64,000 nucleotides of DNA, taken from contig NZ_JBHSNJ010000012.1 in NCBI RefSeq assembly GCF_042657165.1, positions 1,054,001-1,118,000 on the forward strand, written 5' to 3'. Made by a program: the position numbers and the translations under genes. The DNA comes from Agrilutibacter niabensis (GTDB taxonomy: Bacteria > Pseudomonadota > Gammaproteobacteria > Xanthomonadales > Xanthomonadaceae). Of this stretch, positions 20,380-29,612 are shown piece by piece (positions within the stretch are counted from its first letter, which is position 1; every line of letters starts with the position of its first letter). A model generated the notes under the pieces. That model was not told where the DNA came from and made no database searches. It saw only the letters and a program-made list of their open reading frames with translations.

Positions 20380-20745
20380 CACCGCCGGCCAGCCGACGAC
20401 TGCGAAGTCAGCTCGCGCACCGCGCTGGCGAACGCGAAAGCCGACCGCCTCGCCAAGGCGCGCAAGGCCGTCCCGGTCGATCGCGACGTGCTCGCCAGCT
20501 ACGCCGGCGGCTGCAGGCTGCCCCACCGCATGATCACCGTCAGCGAGGAAGGCGGCCGATCCGTGGATCGACGTCCCCCAGGGCGACCGGTCGGAGCTGT
20601 TCGCTGAAACGCCCACTCAGTTCTTCCTGAAGATCCGGCCGTGGACGCTGACCTTCGTGAAGGAGGCAGGGCAGGTCGTGCGGCTCGACATCCTCGACAG
20701 CGGGGAAATCGTGAACGGGCAGAAGGTTGATTGGGACCGCAACGA
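20380..20745 (+). pseudogene. Decayed C-terminal DUF3471-like domain (serine hydrolase remnant)
   Basis: One frame reads ALANAKADRLAKARKAV, then VDRDVLASYAGGCRLPHRMI and TVSEEGG (to about 20560). The continuation lies in another frame: VPQGDRSELFAETPTQFFLK, then IRPWTLTFVKEAGQVVRLDI. Joined, they follow the pattern of the beta-barrel C-terminal domain (DUF3471-like) attached to many beta-lactamase-family serine hydrolases. A frameshift near 20555-20570 separates the halves and no upstream catalytic domain remains, so this is a gene relic. Its right part stays open to 20914 without further homology. The preceding palindrome array may have invaded or replaced the missing 5' part. The domain name is from pattern memory and should be treated as probable. 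Confidence 0.55.
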
Positions 20746-20970
20746 ACGTCTGCGTTTCGATCGCTTCGGGCACGCCTGTGCTTGCTTGAAGCGTCGCCCG
20801 GCTCGGCTGCGTTGGAGCGCCAGCCTCGACGCTCGAAGCCGTGCACGTAATCGGGCTGCGTTGCGCCTGGCATGGCCTGGGTCACGAGAGAACACATCAC
20901 CGGCACGTCATTGAAGACGGCGCGCGTTCCGGTCCCGCGCTCAGCATGCCGGCACTGCCTCGCATCCATT

Positions 20971-21007
20971 AAAAAAGCCGCGCCGGTCCAAATCGGACCG
21001 GCACGGC
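20971..21007 (-). terminator. Rho-independent terminator of the YadA-like adhesin gene
   Basis: GCCGCGCCGGTCC pairs with GGACCGGCACGGC (one internal mismatch) around a short AT loop. On the minus strand it ends in TTTTTT (complement of 20971-20976). It lies about 54 bp after the adhesin stop. Confidence 0.85.
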
Positions 21008-21060
21008 CACCCTGGGTACGTTGAGCGCGGCGCCCCAGGGGAGGCGCCGCGCCGGATCGA

Positions 21061-24000
21061 TCAGAGGTCGATACCGAAGCCGACGCCGGCCGAGGTGTCG
21101 TCGCTGCTGAAGGCGCCGCCGAGCGAGAACGACGCACGTTCGCCGATCTGCTTGGAGTAGCCGACCGACAGCGCGCTTTCGCCGTTCTGCCAGCCGGCGC
21201 CGACGCCGATGCGGCCGCGTTCGCTGCGGCTGTTGGCCGCGTTGATCGCCATGTTCATCATCGCGGCGTTCATCGCGCCTTCGCGGTCGATGCGCTCGTC
21301 CTGCCTGGCGACGTGCTCCCACACGTCCTGGTTCAACGCGACGAACTGGTCGCTCAGCCCCTGCACACGCTGGTCGGTGTACGAATTCGCGCTGCTCAGG
21401 GTGCGGGCGGCGGTGGTGTCGGTGTAGGCGTTGGCGCTGGTCAGCGTCTGCGCCGAGCTGGCGTCGGTGTAGGACTTGGCCGTCGACAGGACCGTGGTGT
21501 TGGTGCTGTCGGTGTAGGCCTTCGCGGCGGCGTTGGTCACCGTCACGATGTTGCCCACCTGCTCGTCGGTGTAGGCGTTGGCCGAAGCCAGCGTCTGCAC
21601 GTCACCGGCCTGCGCGGCGGCAGTGGCACCGGCCACCTGCTGGTCGGTGTAGCTGCCGGCCTGCGCCACGGCGGTGCCGACGGCGTTGTTGGCGGCGGCC
21701 AGAGCGGTGTCGGCGGTCGACTGCGCGTTGTTGGCAGCGCCCAACGCGGTGTCGGCGGTCGACTGTGCGGCGTCGGCGGTCGACTGGGCGTTGGTGGCGG
21801 CGGTCAGCGCGGTGTCGGCGGTGTTCTGCGCGTTGTCGGCGCTGATCTGGGCGGTGTTGGCCGCGTCCAGGGCGGTGCCGGCCGCGTTGTTGGCGGTGTC
21901 GGCCGAGGTCTGCGCAGCACCGGCGGCGGCCAGCGCGTTGTTGGCGGTGGTCGACACGGCATCGAGCTGGGCCAGGTTCACCGCGTCGGTGGCCTGGGTA
22001 CCGGCCGCGACGTTGGTGACCTGGCGCTCGGCACCGGCGGCACCGACCGACACGGTGTTGGCGCGATCGTTGTACGAACCGGCGCCCAGGGCGACGGCGT
22101 TGTCGATGCCGAAGTCCACCTTGGCGCCCGAACCGATCGCGGTGCTGTCCACGCCGCGGGCCTTGGCGTTGGCACCCAGCGAGGTGGCGCCGTCGGCCGA
22201 GGCCGAGGCCGAGAAGCCGACGGCGGTGCCGTTCACGATTTCGACGATGTTGCCCGGACGTCCGCCCGCGCCGCTCCAGTCGAAGTCGCCACCGGCGAAG
22301 GCCCAGGTGCCCAGGGCGGTCGTGCCCTGGCCGAAGGCCAGCGCCGAACCGAAGGCCGAGCTGTAGGCGCCGCGTGCTTCCGACAGGAAGCCGACCGCGG
22401 TGCTCTCGTAGCCGTAGGCGTAGGCGCCGCCACCCATGGCGGTGCTGTAGATGCCGGTCGCCTGCGCGCCGGTGCCGAAGGCCGAAGCCCAGCCGCCGGT
22501 CGCCATCGACTCGGCGCCCGCGGCGAGCGAGCGGTAGCCGTCGGTGATCGCGGCGTCGCTGCCGTCGCCCAGGCCGTCGGCCTTGAAGTAGTCGTGGGCG
22601 TTGCCGGCATAACCCTGGAGCTGGCCGACGTTCACCGCGTCGGTCGCCTCGGTACCGGCGGCGACGTTGGTGATCTGGCGCTCGGCGCCGACCGAGCCGA
22701 CGGAGATGGTGTTGTCGCGGTCGGCCATCGAGTACGAACCCAATGCGGTGCTGTTGTTCGCCATTGCGGTGCTGTACGCACCGAGCGCGGTGCTGTAGTC
22801 GCCGACGGCAGCCGAGGTGTCGCCGAGCGCGGCGCTCGACACGCCACCCGCGACCGACAGCGACCCGACGGCGGTGCTGAAGTCACCGATTGCGAGGCTG
22901 TAGGAACCGTTGGCGACGCTGTTGTGGCCACGCGCCTCGGCGTAGGCACCGTCGGCGGTGCTCATGTAGCCCAGCGCGGTGGCGTAGGCACCGGTGGCGC
23001 TGGCGTAGTCGCCGGCGGTCCAGGCATAGGCACCGGTGGCGTTGCTGAACTCGCCGAAGGCGTTGGAGTAGGTACCGATCGCGGTGCTGGCAAAGCTGTA
23101 CGCGTTGGCGAACGCGCCGACGCCGGTGGCGTAGTCAGAGGCTGCCGTCGACAGATAACCGATCGAGACGCCCTGAGCACCGGAACCCCACGAGTAGCTG
23201 CCGATGGCGATCGACTCGTCGCCGATGCCGGCCGCGGCGTAGCCGATGGCGGTCGCGTCGAAGCCGTTGGCGTACGCCTCGTTGCCGATCGACATCGAGA
23301 AGGCACCCGTCGAGTAGGCGCCGGTGCCGATGGCGATGGCGTAGTTCTGCAGCGCGCGGGCATACGAACCGATGGCCAGGGTGTTGTCCTTCATGGCATG
23401 CGAATCCACGCCTACCGCGATGGCGAACTTGCCCGCCGCTTCGTTGTAGGGGCCGATGGCCGCGCTCAGGATGCCCGACGCGCGCGCGCCGTTGCCGATG
23501 GCGGTGGCGTAGGCCTGGGTGGCACGGGCGCCGCCGCCGACCGCGGTCGTGTACTTCTGGGTCGCCTGGGAACTCTGGCCCACGGCGACGGACTCGTTGC
23601 CCCAGGCCCTGGAGTTGTAGCCCACGGCCGTCGTCTTGGAGACGGGGTTGAGCGGGTCGGGGACCTGGGCGCCGGAAGAGGCGTTGGCGCCGACCGCGAC
23701 CGAGTAGTTGGACCAGGACTTGGCCGTGCTGCCGAAGGAGGAGCTGTAGGCGCCGCTGGCGATGGTGCCGGTGCCGGCTGCCGTGGAATTGGTGGCGCTG
23801 GCATTGGCCAGGTTGCCGAACGCCGAGCTGTTGTTGCCGGTGGCGCTGGCGCCGTTGCCGACCGCGGTCGCGTTGGTGACGGTGGCGGTCGCGCTGCCAG
23901 CAATGGCGTTGTTGCCGAAGGCGCTGTTGTTGTTGCCCAGGGCGCGGGCGTTGTAGCCGACGGCCGAGCTGTTGGCGCCGGCCGCATTGGCGAGGTAACC

Positions 24001-24183
24001 GACCGCCGTGGCGAATGCGCCGGTGGCGCTGGCGCCGGCGCACTGGGTCTGCTCCAGGGCGGTGCCGGCGCAGTCCTGTGCCATCACCATCGACGGCGCG
24101 AGGCCCATGGCCACGAGCAAGGAAGCGGTGAGATTCGCGCGGACCAGGGTCTTGGACCGGGCATTACGACGAGCGGTATTCAC
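21061..24183 (-). CDS. YadA-like trimeric autotransporter adhesin
   Basis: 1040 aa. A long signal peptide ends ...GLAPSMVMAQ (about residue 36). The head (about 37-690) consists of left-handed beta-roll repeats of the YadA type, such as NNSSAFGNLA and GDYSTALGAYSTA. Two neck motifs, RQITNVAAGTEATDAVN near 505 and RQVTNVAAGTQATDAVN near 722, separate head and stalk segments. The stalk has Ala/Asn/Thr-rich coiled-coil repeats (AQSTADTALGAANN type), then SANAYTD units. The last 70-80 residues form the outer-membrane anchor (RIGVGAGWQNGESALSVGYS ... GVGFGIDL). The protein trimerises and exports itself for adhesion. The start codon is GTG at 24183 with AGGGGA nine bases upstream. A hairpin terminator follows. 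Repeat-rich sequence makes length variation between strains likely. Confidence 0.95.
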   Translation of the reverse strand: MNTARRNARSKTLVRANLTASLLVAMGLAPSMVMAQDCAGTALEQTQCAGASATGAFATAVGYLANAAGANSSAVGYNARALGNNNSAFGNNAIAGSATATVTNATAVGNGASATGNNSSAFGNLANASATNSTAAGTGTIASGAYSSSFGSTAKSWSNYSVAVGANASSGAQVPDPLNPVSKTTAVGYNSRAWGNESVAVGQSSQATQKYTTAVGGGARATQAYATAIGNGARASGILSAAIGPYNEAAGKFAIAVGVDSHAMKDNTLAIGSYARALQNYAIAIGTGAYSTGAFSMSIGNEAYANGFDATAIGYAAAGIGDESIAIGSYSWGSGAQGVSIGYLSTAASDYATGVGAFANAYSFASTAIGTYSNAFGEFSNATGAYAWTAGDYASATGAYATALGYMSTADGAYAEARGHNSVANGSYSLAIGDFSTAVGSLSVAGGVSSAALGDTSAAVGDYSTALGAYSTAMANNSTALGSYSMADRDNTISVGSVGAERQITNVAAGTEATDAVNVGQLQGYAGNAHDYFKADGLGDGSDAAITDGYRSLAAGAESMATGGWASAFGTGAQATGIYSTAMGGGAYAYGYESTAVGFLSEARGAYSSAFGSALAFGQGTTALGTWAFAGGDFDWSGAGGRPGNIVEIVNGTAVGFSASASADGATSLGANAKARGVDSTAIGSGAKVDFGIDNAVALGAGSYNDRANTVSVGAAGAERQVTNVAAGTQATDAVNLAQLDAVSTTANNALAAAGAAQTSADTANNAAGTALDAANTAQISADNAQNTADTALTAATNAQSTADAAQSTADTALGAANNAQSTADTALAAANNAVGTAVAQAGSYTDQQVAGATAAAQAGDVQTLASANAYTDEQVGNIVTVTNAAAKAYTDSTNTTVLSTAKSYTDASSAQTLTSANAYTDTTAARTLSSANSYTDQRVQGLSDQFVALNQDVWEHVARQDERIDREGAMNAAMMNMAINAANSRSERGRIGVGAGWQNGESALSVGYSKQIGERASFSLGGAFSSDDTSAGVGFGIDL

Positions 24184-24293
24184 AACAGTTGTTCCCCTAA
24201 GGAATAAGAACCAAATCGGCTACGGCCGAACCTGCGTTTGCGCCGACGCGCCAACGAAGGGGCGACATTGGGGGCAAGGACCGGGCTTTGACT

Positions 24294-24312
24294 CCCCCCC
24301 GCCGCGGGGGGG
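24294..24312. other. C-tract/G-tract hairpin between adhesin and NTF2-like gene
   Basis: Seven C, GCCGC, seven G, located 111-129 bp before the adhesin GTG and 60-80 bp before the divergent exported-protein ATG. It could act on either transcript. It matches the layout at 15885 and 17887. Confidence 0.4.
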
Positions 24313-24372
24313 CGCACGGTGGTGCGAAATGCCCCCCAATGGCGTGCCCCTCCGCAGTCCGGTACTACCCCC

Positions 24373-24909
24373 ATGCGCACCTTGCTTCTCGCCACCTCCC
24401 TCGTCCTCGCCGGCCTCGCCGCGACGCCGGCATCGGCTCAGCGTTCCGGGCCGGCCACCGCCCCCAAGGCAGCCACTCAAGCGCCCGTCGCGACCACGCC
24501 GGCACAGTCGAACGGCGCCGCCCTGTCGCCGGATGCGCGCGAAGCAGTGAAGGTGGTCAACGACTTCATGGGTGCGCTGGCCAGCGGCCAGCTCGAGAAC
24601 GCGCGCCAGCTGATGACGCCCGATGCCGCCGTGATCGCCAACGGCCACGTGCTGGGCAACCGCGACAGCTACATCAACGGCGCCGCCAAGGGCGATGCCA
24701 CGGCGCTGGCCTCTGTCCAGCGCGAATTGCTGCGCCGCGACGTCAAGGCCGGCCCCAACGTCGGCTGGGTCCTGAGCGAGAAACGCCTCAGCGCACCGGG
24801 AGCCGCCAAAGACGCCCCCGGCGAAGTCGTGACCGAAACCATGCTCCTGGCCAAGACCGCCCAGGGCTGGAAGATCACCCACATCCATTGGTCGGGCCGG
24901 CACAGCTGA
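24373..24909 (+). CDS. Exported NTF2-like / DUF4440-type protein
   Basis: 178 aa. A signal peptide (LLLATSLVLAGLAATPASA) covers residues 4-22, then an Ala/Thr/Pro linker to about residue 52. The remainder has the cone-shaped NTF2/SnoaL pattern: an initial helix (AVKVVNDFMGALASGQLENA), LMTPDAAVIANG with a NRDSYINGA strand, and a C-terminal strand pair ending AKTAQGWKITHIHWSGR. Such domains serve as small binding folds or enzymes in many contexts, so no reaction can be stated. It is expected to be periplasmic. The ATG at 24373 starts at the signal peptide; the longer upstream frame has no signal features. It is divergent from the YadA-like adhesin gene with a shared 189-bp region. Confidence 0.75.
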   Translation: MRTLLLATSLVLAGLAATPASAQRSGPATAPKAATQAPVATTPAQSNGAALSPDAREAVKVVNDFMGALASGQLENARQLMTPDAAVIANGHVLGNRDSYINGAAKGDATALASVQRELLRRDVKAGPNVGWVLSEKRLSAPGAAKDAPGEVVTETMLLAKTAQGWKITHIHWSGRHS

Positions 24910-25086
24910 CGGAAGAACGATTGCGCCGGGCGCCATCGGGATGGCAGCCGGCCTCAACGACTGGGAAGGGGCTGTCAGTCTCGGGGGAGGTCGGGCAGCC
25001 TCTGGTACGTGCCGGCGCGTCGACTCATTCGGCGCGCCGGCGCGTCTCCCTCTGGAACACGGCGGCCAGGCGTGCCAGGGAAGGAT

Positions 25087-28000
25087 TCAGTGGAAGTCGC
25101 GCGAACTGGTCGTCAGGCCCGACAGCAGCGGCGTCAGGTCCTGCAGTCGCGTGGCGATGAGGTGCTGCACGCCATTGGCGCGTTCCAGCCGGCCGTCGAT
25201 GGCCATCAACCTCGCTTCGAGGAATTCGCGGCGCTGGCATTCGGCCACGTGCAGCCAGATCACGGCATTCACCAGCCCGTCTTCGTCTTCCAGGGTGACG
25301 AAGGTGACGCCGCTCGCGGTCTGCGGCCGCTGCCGCATGGTGACCAGCCCGGCAAAGCTGACGCGCTGGCCGTGGGGCAGGTCGCGCAGCTCGGATGAAC
25401 GCCGGAAGCGGCGCGCGCGCAGTTGCGAGCGCAGCAGGCCCAGCGGGTGCCGTCCCAGCGTGAGGCCCGTCATCGCGTAGTCCGCATGGACGTCATCGGC
25501 CGTGCTCGGCAGCGGCAGGGCCACCGTGGCTTCGGCCGTGGCGCCGATGGCATCGAACAGGGGGCGCTGCGCCTCCACGCCCGCCACGGCCCAGCGTGCC
25601 TTGTGGCGATGGCCGGCCAATCCGCGCAAGGCCGCCGCATCGGCCAGGAGGCCGCGCAGTCGCTGGTCCAGATCCGCGCGCAGGCACAGGTCGGTGACAT
25701 CGTGGAAGGCCTGCCGCGCGCGGGCCTGCTCGATGCGCGATGCCGCGTCTTCGTTGAAACCGCTGACCAGGCGCAGGCCCAGGCGCAGGGCAGGTTGCAC
25801 GTCGGGATCGAGGGAGACGGGTTCCAGCGTGCAGTTCCAGTCGCTGTAACGCACGTCGACGGGACGCACTTCGATCCGGTGGCGGCGCGCGTCCTGCACG
25901 ATCTGGCTGGGCGAATAGAAGCCCATCGGCTGCGAGTTGATCAGCGCCGCGGCGAAGGCCGCCGGTTCGTGCCGCTTGAGCCAGCTGCTGTGGTACGAGA
26001 GCAGGGCGAAGCTGGCGGCATGGGATTCGGGGAAGCCATAGCTGCCGAAGCCCTTGATCTGCTCGAACAGCCGCGTGGCGAATTCCAGCGTGTACCCGCG
26101 TTCGAGCATGCCGCTGAAAAGACGTTCGCGATGCGGCTCCAGGCCGCCATGGCGCTTCCACGCCGCCATCGAACGACGCAGGGCATCGGCCTCGCCGGCG
26201 CTGTAGCCCGCGGCGACGATCGCGACCTGCATCACCTGCTCCTGGAACAGCGGCACGCCCAGGGTGCGCTTGAACACTTCTTCCAGTTGCGGCGAGGGAT
26301 AGCTGACGGGTTCCTCGCCGTTGCGACGGCGCAGGTAGGGATGGACCATGTCGCCCTGGATCGGGCCCGGGCGCACGATCGCCACCTGGATCACCAGGTC
26401 GTAGAATTTTTTTGGTTTCAGCCGCGGCAGCATCGCCATCTGCGCGCGCGATTCGATCTGGAACACGCCGACGGTGTCGGCGGCCTGGATCATCGCGTAG
26501 GTTTCCGCGTCCTCGCGCGGGATGGTGTCCATGCCGATGTCGCGGCGTCCGCTGTCGCGCAGCAGGTCGAAGGTCTTGCGCAGGCAGGTGAGCATGCCCA
26601 GGGCGAGGCAGTCGACCTTGAGCAGCCCCAGTTCGTCGAGGTCGTCCTTGTCCCACTGCAGCACCGTGCGGTTGTCCATCGCCGCGTTTTCGACCGGCCC
26701 GATCATCGGCAACGGCTTTTCGGAAATGACGAAGCCGCCCGGGTGCTGCGACAGGTGCTGCGGAAACCCGATCAGTTCCCCGGTCAGGCCGACCACGCGG
26801 CGCATGACCGGCGCGTCCGGATCGAAACCGTGCTCGCGCAGGTATTCCGGCGGCGGCACGTCCTCGCCCCAGCGGTCCATGGTCTTGGCCAGTTCCTCGA
26901 GCTGGTCCGAGGGCAGGCCCAGGGCCTTGGCGACATCGCGCACCGCGCTACGCCCGCGATACCGGGTGGCGACCGCGGTCAGCGCGGCCCGCTCGCGTCC
27001 GTAGCGGTTGAAGACGTACTGCATGACTTCCTCGCGGCGTTCGTGCTCGAAGTCGACGTCGATGTCGGGCGGCTCGTCGCGTTCCTCCGAGACGAAGCGC
27101 TCGAACAGCAGCTCCATCTCGCCCGGCTGCAGTTCGGTGATGCCCAGTGCGTAGCAGACCGCGGAGTTGGCGGCGGAGCCTCGGCCCTGGCAGAGGATGT
27201 GCTGGCTCCTGGCGAAGCGCACGATGTCGTGCACGGTGAGGAAATAGGACTCGTAGCGCTTCTTGGCGATGATCCCGAGCTCCTTGCGGATCAGCTCGAT
27301 CGCCTTGAGCTTCTGCTTCCGGTCGGAACCGTGTTTCTTCCAGCGTGCGCGGATGCCTTTGCGCACCAGGTGCCGCAGCCAGCTGGTGGCGGTGAATCCG
27401 CTGGGCACCAGTTCGTGCGGATACTGGTATTCGAGCCTGCGCAAGCTGAAGGTGCAGCGATCGGCGATTCGGATCGATTCGGCCAGCAGTTCGTCGGAAT
27501 GGATCGCCGCCAATGCCTGGCGCGTGCGCAGGTGGCGCTCGCCATTGGGAAACAGGGCGTGGCCCGCTTCCGCCAGCGTGGTGTTCAGGCGGATGGCGGT
27601 CATCGTGTCCTGCAGGGCACGGCGGCGGCGGACGTGCATGTGGACGTCGCCACTGGCGACGGCGGGCATGTCCAGTTGCCTGGCCAGTTGCTGCAGCTGC
27701 TGCAGGCGTCCGTCGTCGTCGGGGCCGCGGTGCAGTTCGATGGCGAGCCAGGCGTGCCGGGGGAATCTCGCCTTCACCCATTCGGCTTCTTCCACCTGTG
27801 GTTTCGCGGCGGGAAGCCACAGCGCCAGCAGGCCATCGTTGCTGCCTTCGAAGTCGCTGCGCAGCGATCGATAGGTTCCCTTCTTCGCCCTTCGCCGCGC
27901 GAGCGTGATCAGCTGGCACAGGCGCTGGTAGCCGGCGATGGTTTCGGCCAACAGCACCAGTTTGGGGCCGTCCTCGATCTGGATTTCGCTGCCGACGATC

Positions 28001-28194
28001 AGCTTCAGGCCGGTGGCTTCCGATGCCTGCAGCGCGCGGACGATGCCGGCCATGCTGCATTCGTCGGTAATGGCCAGCGCGGTGTAGCCCTGCTGTTTGG
28101 CGCGCTCGAACAGTTCCTGCGCGCTGGAGGCACCGCGCTGGAAACTGAAGTTCGACAGGCAGTGGAGTTCGGCGTAGGCGGGCAGGGGATTCAT
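25087..28194 (-). CDS. dnaE2: Error-prone DNA polymerase DnaE2 (ImuC)
   Basis: 1035 aa, normal for DnaE2. The PHP domain opens the protein (YAELHCLSNFSFQRGAS, ITDECSMAGIVRAL). The C-family polymerase palm carries the catalytic acidic motif EERDEPPDIDVDFEHERREE, and HLSQHPGGFVIS and KDDLDELGLLKVDCLALGML follow. An OB-fold lies near the C-terminus (GLVTMRQRPQTASGVTFVTL). DnaE2 performs mutagenic translesion synthesis with ImuB and ImuA during the SOS response. The ATG at 28194 overlaps the imuB stop (ATGA), so translation is coupled. It is the last gene of the imuA-imuB-dnaE2 operon, and the order and strand match the cassette known from Xanthomonas, Pseudomonas and Caulobacter. Confidence 0.97.
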   Translation of the reverse strand: MNPLPAYAELHCLSNFSFQRGASSAQELFERAKQQGYTALAITDECSMAGIVRALQASEATGLKLIVGSEIQIEDGPKLVLLAETIAGYQRLCQLITLARRRAKKGTYRSLRSDFEGSNDGLLALWLPAAKPQVEEAEWVKARFPRHAWLAIELHRGPDDDGRLQQLQQLARQLDMPAVASGDVHMHVRRRRALQDTMTAIRLNTTLAEAGHALFPNGERHLRTRQALAAIHSDELLAESIRIADRCTFSLRRLEYQYPHELVPSGFTATSWLRHLVRKGIRARWKKHGSDRKQKLKAIELIRKELGIIAKKRYESYFLTVHDIVRFARSQHILCQGRGSAANSAVCYALGITELQPGEMELLFERFVSEERDEPPDIDVDFEHERREEVMQYVFNRYGRERAALTAVATRYRGRSAVRDVAKALGLPSDQLEELAKTMDRWGEDVPPPEYLREHGFDPDAPVMRRVVGLTGELIGFPQHLSQHPGGFVISEKPLPMIGPVENAAMDNRTVLQWDKDDLDELGLLKVDCLALGMLTCLRKTFDLLRDSGRRDIGMDTIPREDAETYAMIQAADTVGVFQIESRAQMAMLPRLKPKKFYDLVIQVAIVRPGPIQGDMVHPYLRRRNGEEPVSYPSPQLEEVFKRTLGVPLFQEQVMQVAIVAAGYSAGEADALRRSMAAWKRHGGLEPHRERLFSGMLERGYTLEFATRLFEQIKGFGSYGFPESHAASFALLSYHSSWLKRHEPAAFAAALINSQPMGFYSPSQIVQDARRHRIEVRPVDVRYSDWNCTLEPVSLDPDVQPALRLGLRLVSGFNEDAASRIEQARARQAFHDVTDLCLRADLDQRLRGLLADAAALRGLAGHRHKARWAVAGVEAQRPLFDAIGATAEATVALPLPSTADDVHADYAMTGLTLGRHPLGLLRSQLRARRFRRSSELRDLPHGQRVSFAGLVTMRQRPQTASGVTFVTLEDEDGLVNAVIWLHVAECQRREFLEARLMAIDGRLERANGVQHLIATRLQDLTPLLSGLTTSSRDFH

Positions 28195-29609
28195 GCGAAC
28201 CACCCGTGCAGCATGAAGGGCCCAGCCTGTTCGCCCGCGATGCGGAATGCCCAGGCCCGCTGTCCCTGCGCGGTTTCGACGAGGTAGTAATCGCGACGGA
28301 TCTCCTCGTCGTCCCACCAGCCCGATTCGATGCGCTCAGGGCCGGCGAGCACGTGGACCTGGCCACGCAATGGCATGGGCTGCGGCAGCAGCCAGCCGGG
28401 ACGCAGCAGGTCCGGCATCTCCGCGGACTTGCGAAGCGGCGTATCGCTCACCACGCGCTCGGGCCGGTGGTCGGGCAACCAGCCCACGCCCTGCACGGAT
28501 GCATCGCCCAGCCGCGCGCGCAGGCGTTCGCGCAGCTGCGTCCAGGGCACGGCCTGCTGCGGGCGCGGATCGAAGAGGTCGCGTTCGGCGGGGACGAAGG
28601 CGGGCAGTTCGCGCGCGACCAGCCGCATGCCGCGCACCGGCGCGGGCACCTGCGCCTGCTCGATCCGGCCGCGCGCGAGTTCGAACAGCATCGCCGGCTC
28701 GCGCTCGGCCGCCAGCAGGCCGACTTCGATTTCGCTGTGGGCGATGCTGCTGGTCATGCGATCGTGTTCCAGCACCACGCTGAAGCGCTGCACGCCGCCG
28801 TCGCGGCCGGCGAGGAAGGCCGCGAGATCAGCGGTCAAGCGGCGCAGCGGGAACAGCAGGGCCTGGCTGGATTCGACGTCGTGTTCGAATTCGATGCGGC
28901 CTTCGAACACATCCGGCGGCTGGTACCAGGCCAGCGGCGCGTCCTCGCCACGCAGGCGATCCAGGTGCTGCAGCACCTCGCGTGGGAACCGCCGGTTCAA
29001 CGCATCGCGGGGCAGGGCGAAGACCTGCCGCAGCTTGCGCAGCCCCATGCGCGCGAGCGAACCCGCCACGTCCGGCGAAAACCCCGCGCGTTCCACCGGC
29101 AGCTGTCCCAGCGCGTTGAGCAGGGTGCCGTCGCCCACGGCCAACCCATCATGCACGTTGGCCAGCACGCGCGCCGCGAAGGGATTGGGCGCGGCCACGA
29201 GGTGGTGGCGGAAGCCGAGTTCGCGCAGTTCTTCGCGCATCCGTGCTTCCAGGCGCGGCCACGGTCCGAACAGCTGCAGGCTGTGGCCGACTTCGAGCAC
29301 GAGGGCATGCGGGAGGTCGGTGCTCACCTGCGAACTGAAACGGTAGGCCCAGGCCGCCAGGAATTGCCGCCAGCGTTCGGCATCGGGCGGGTCGTGCTCG
29401 ATCATGGTGAAGGCGCCCCCCACTGCCTGCGCGGCGGCCAGCGGCATGCCGGGGCGCAATCCCAGCGTGCGCGCCGGGGGATTGACTGCGTGCAGCACAC
29501 GGCGCTGCACCGGGCCACTGATCAGCGCCAGCGGCGCTTCGGGGTTGGGATGACGGCGGAGGACGCCGTCGATCGCCAGTTGCGGCAGGAGCAGGCAGGC
29601 CCAGCGCAT
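28191..29609 (-). CDS. imuB: ImuB, Y-family-like polymerase subunit of the mutasome
   Basis: 472 aa. The N-terminus MRWACLLLPQLAIDGVLRRH is the ImuB variant of the Y-family palm start; the catalytic DxD-type acidic residues of true Y polymerases are not seen, as is usual for ImuB. Helix-hairpin-helix and little-finger regions follow (LARMGLRKLRQVFALPRDAL near 190). The C-terminal part contains WWDDEEIRRDYYLVETAQGQ. ImuB is thought to bring DnaE2 to the beta clamp; an exact clamp-binding motif could not be assigned by eye. It starts three bases after the imuA stop region and overlaps dnaE2 by four bases. Confidence 0.95.
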   Translation of the reverse strand: MRWACLLLPQLAIDGVLRRHPNPEAPLALISGPVQRRVLHAVNPPARTLGLRPGMPLAAAQAVGGAFTMIEHDPPDAERWRQFLAAWAYRFSSQVSTDLPHALVLEVGHSLQLFGPWPRLEARMREELRELGFRHHLVAAPNPFAARVLANVHDGLAVGDGTLLNALGQLPVERAGFSPDVAGSLARMGLRKLRQVFALPRDALNRRFPREVLQHLDRLRGEDAPLAWYQPPDVFEGRIEFEHDVESSQALLFPLRRLTADLAAFLAGRDGGVQRFSVVLEHDRMTSSIAHSEIEVGLLAAEREPAMLFELARGRIEQAQVPAPVRGMRLVARELPAFVPAERDLFDPRPQQAVPWTQLRERLRARLGDASVQGVGWLPDHRPERVVSDTPLRKSAEMPDLLRPGWLLPQPMPLRGQVHVLAGPERIESGWWDDEEIRRDYYLVETAQGQRAWAFRIAGEQAGPFMLHGWFA

Positions 29610-29612
29610 GGG

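Noticed and set aside
21313..24207. 964-aa plus-strand frame opposite the adhesin
   Set aside because: The repeats of the adhesin create an open antisense frame; Gly/Val/Arg-rich low complexity, no homology.
25423..28287. 954-aa plus-strand frame opposite dnaE2
   Set aside because: Antisense shadow of dnaE2; no recognisable domain.
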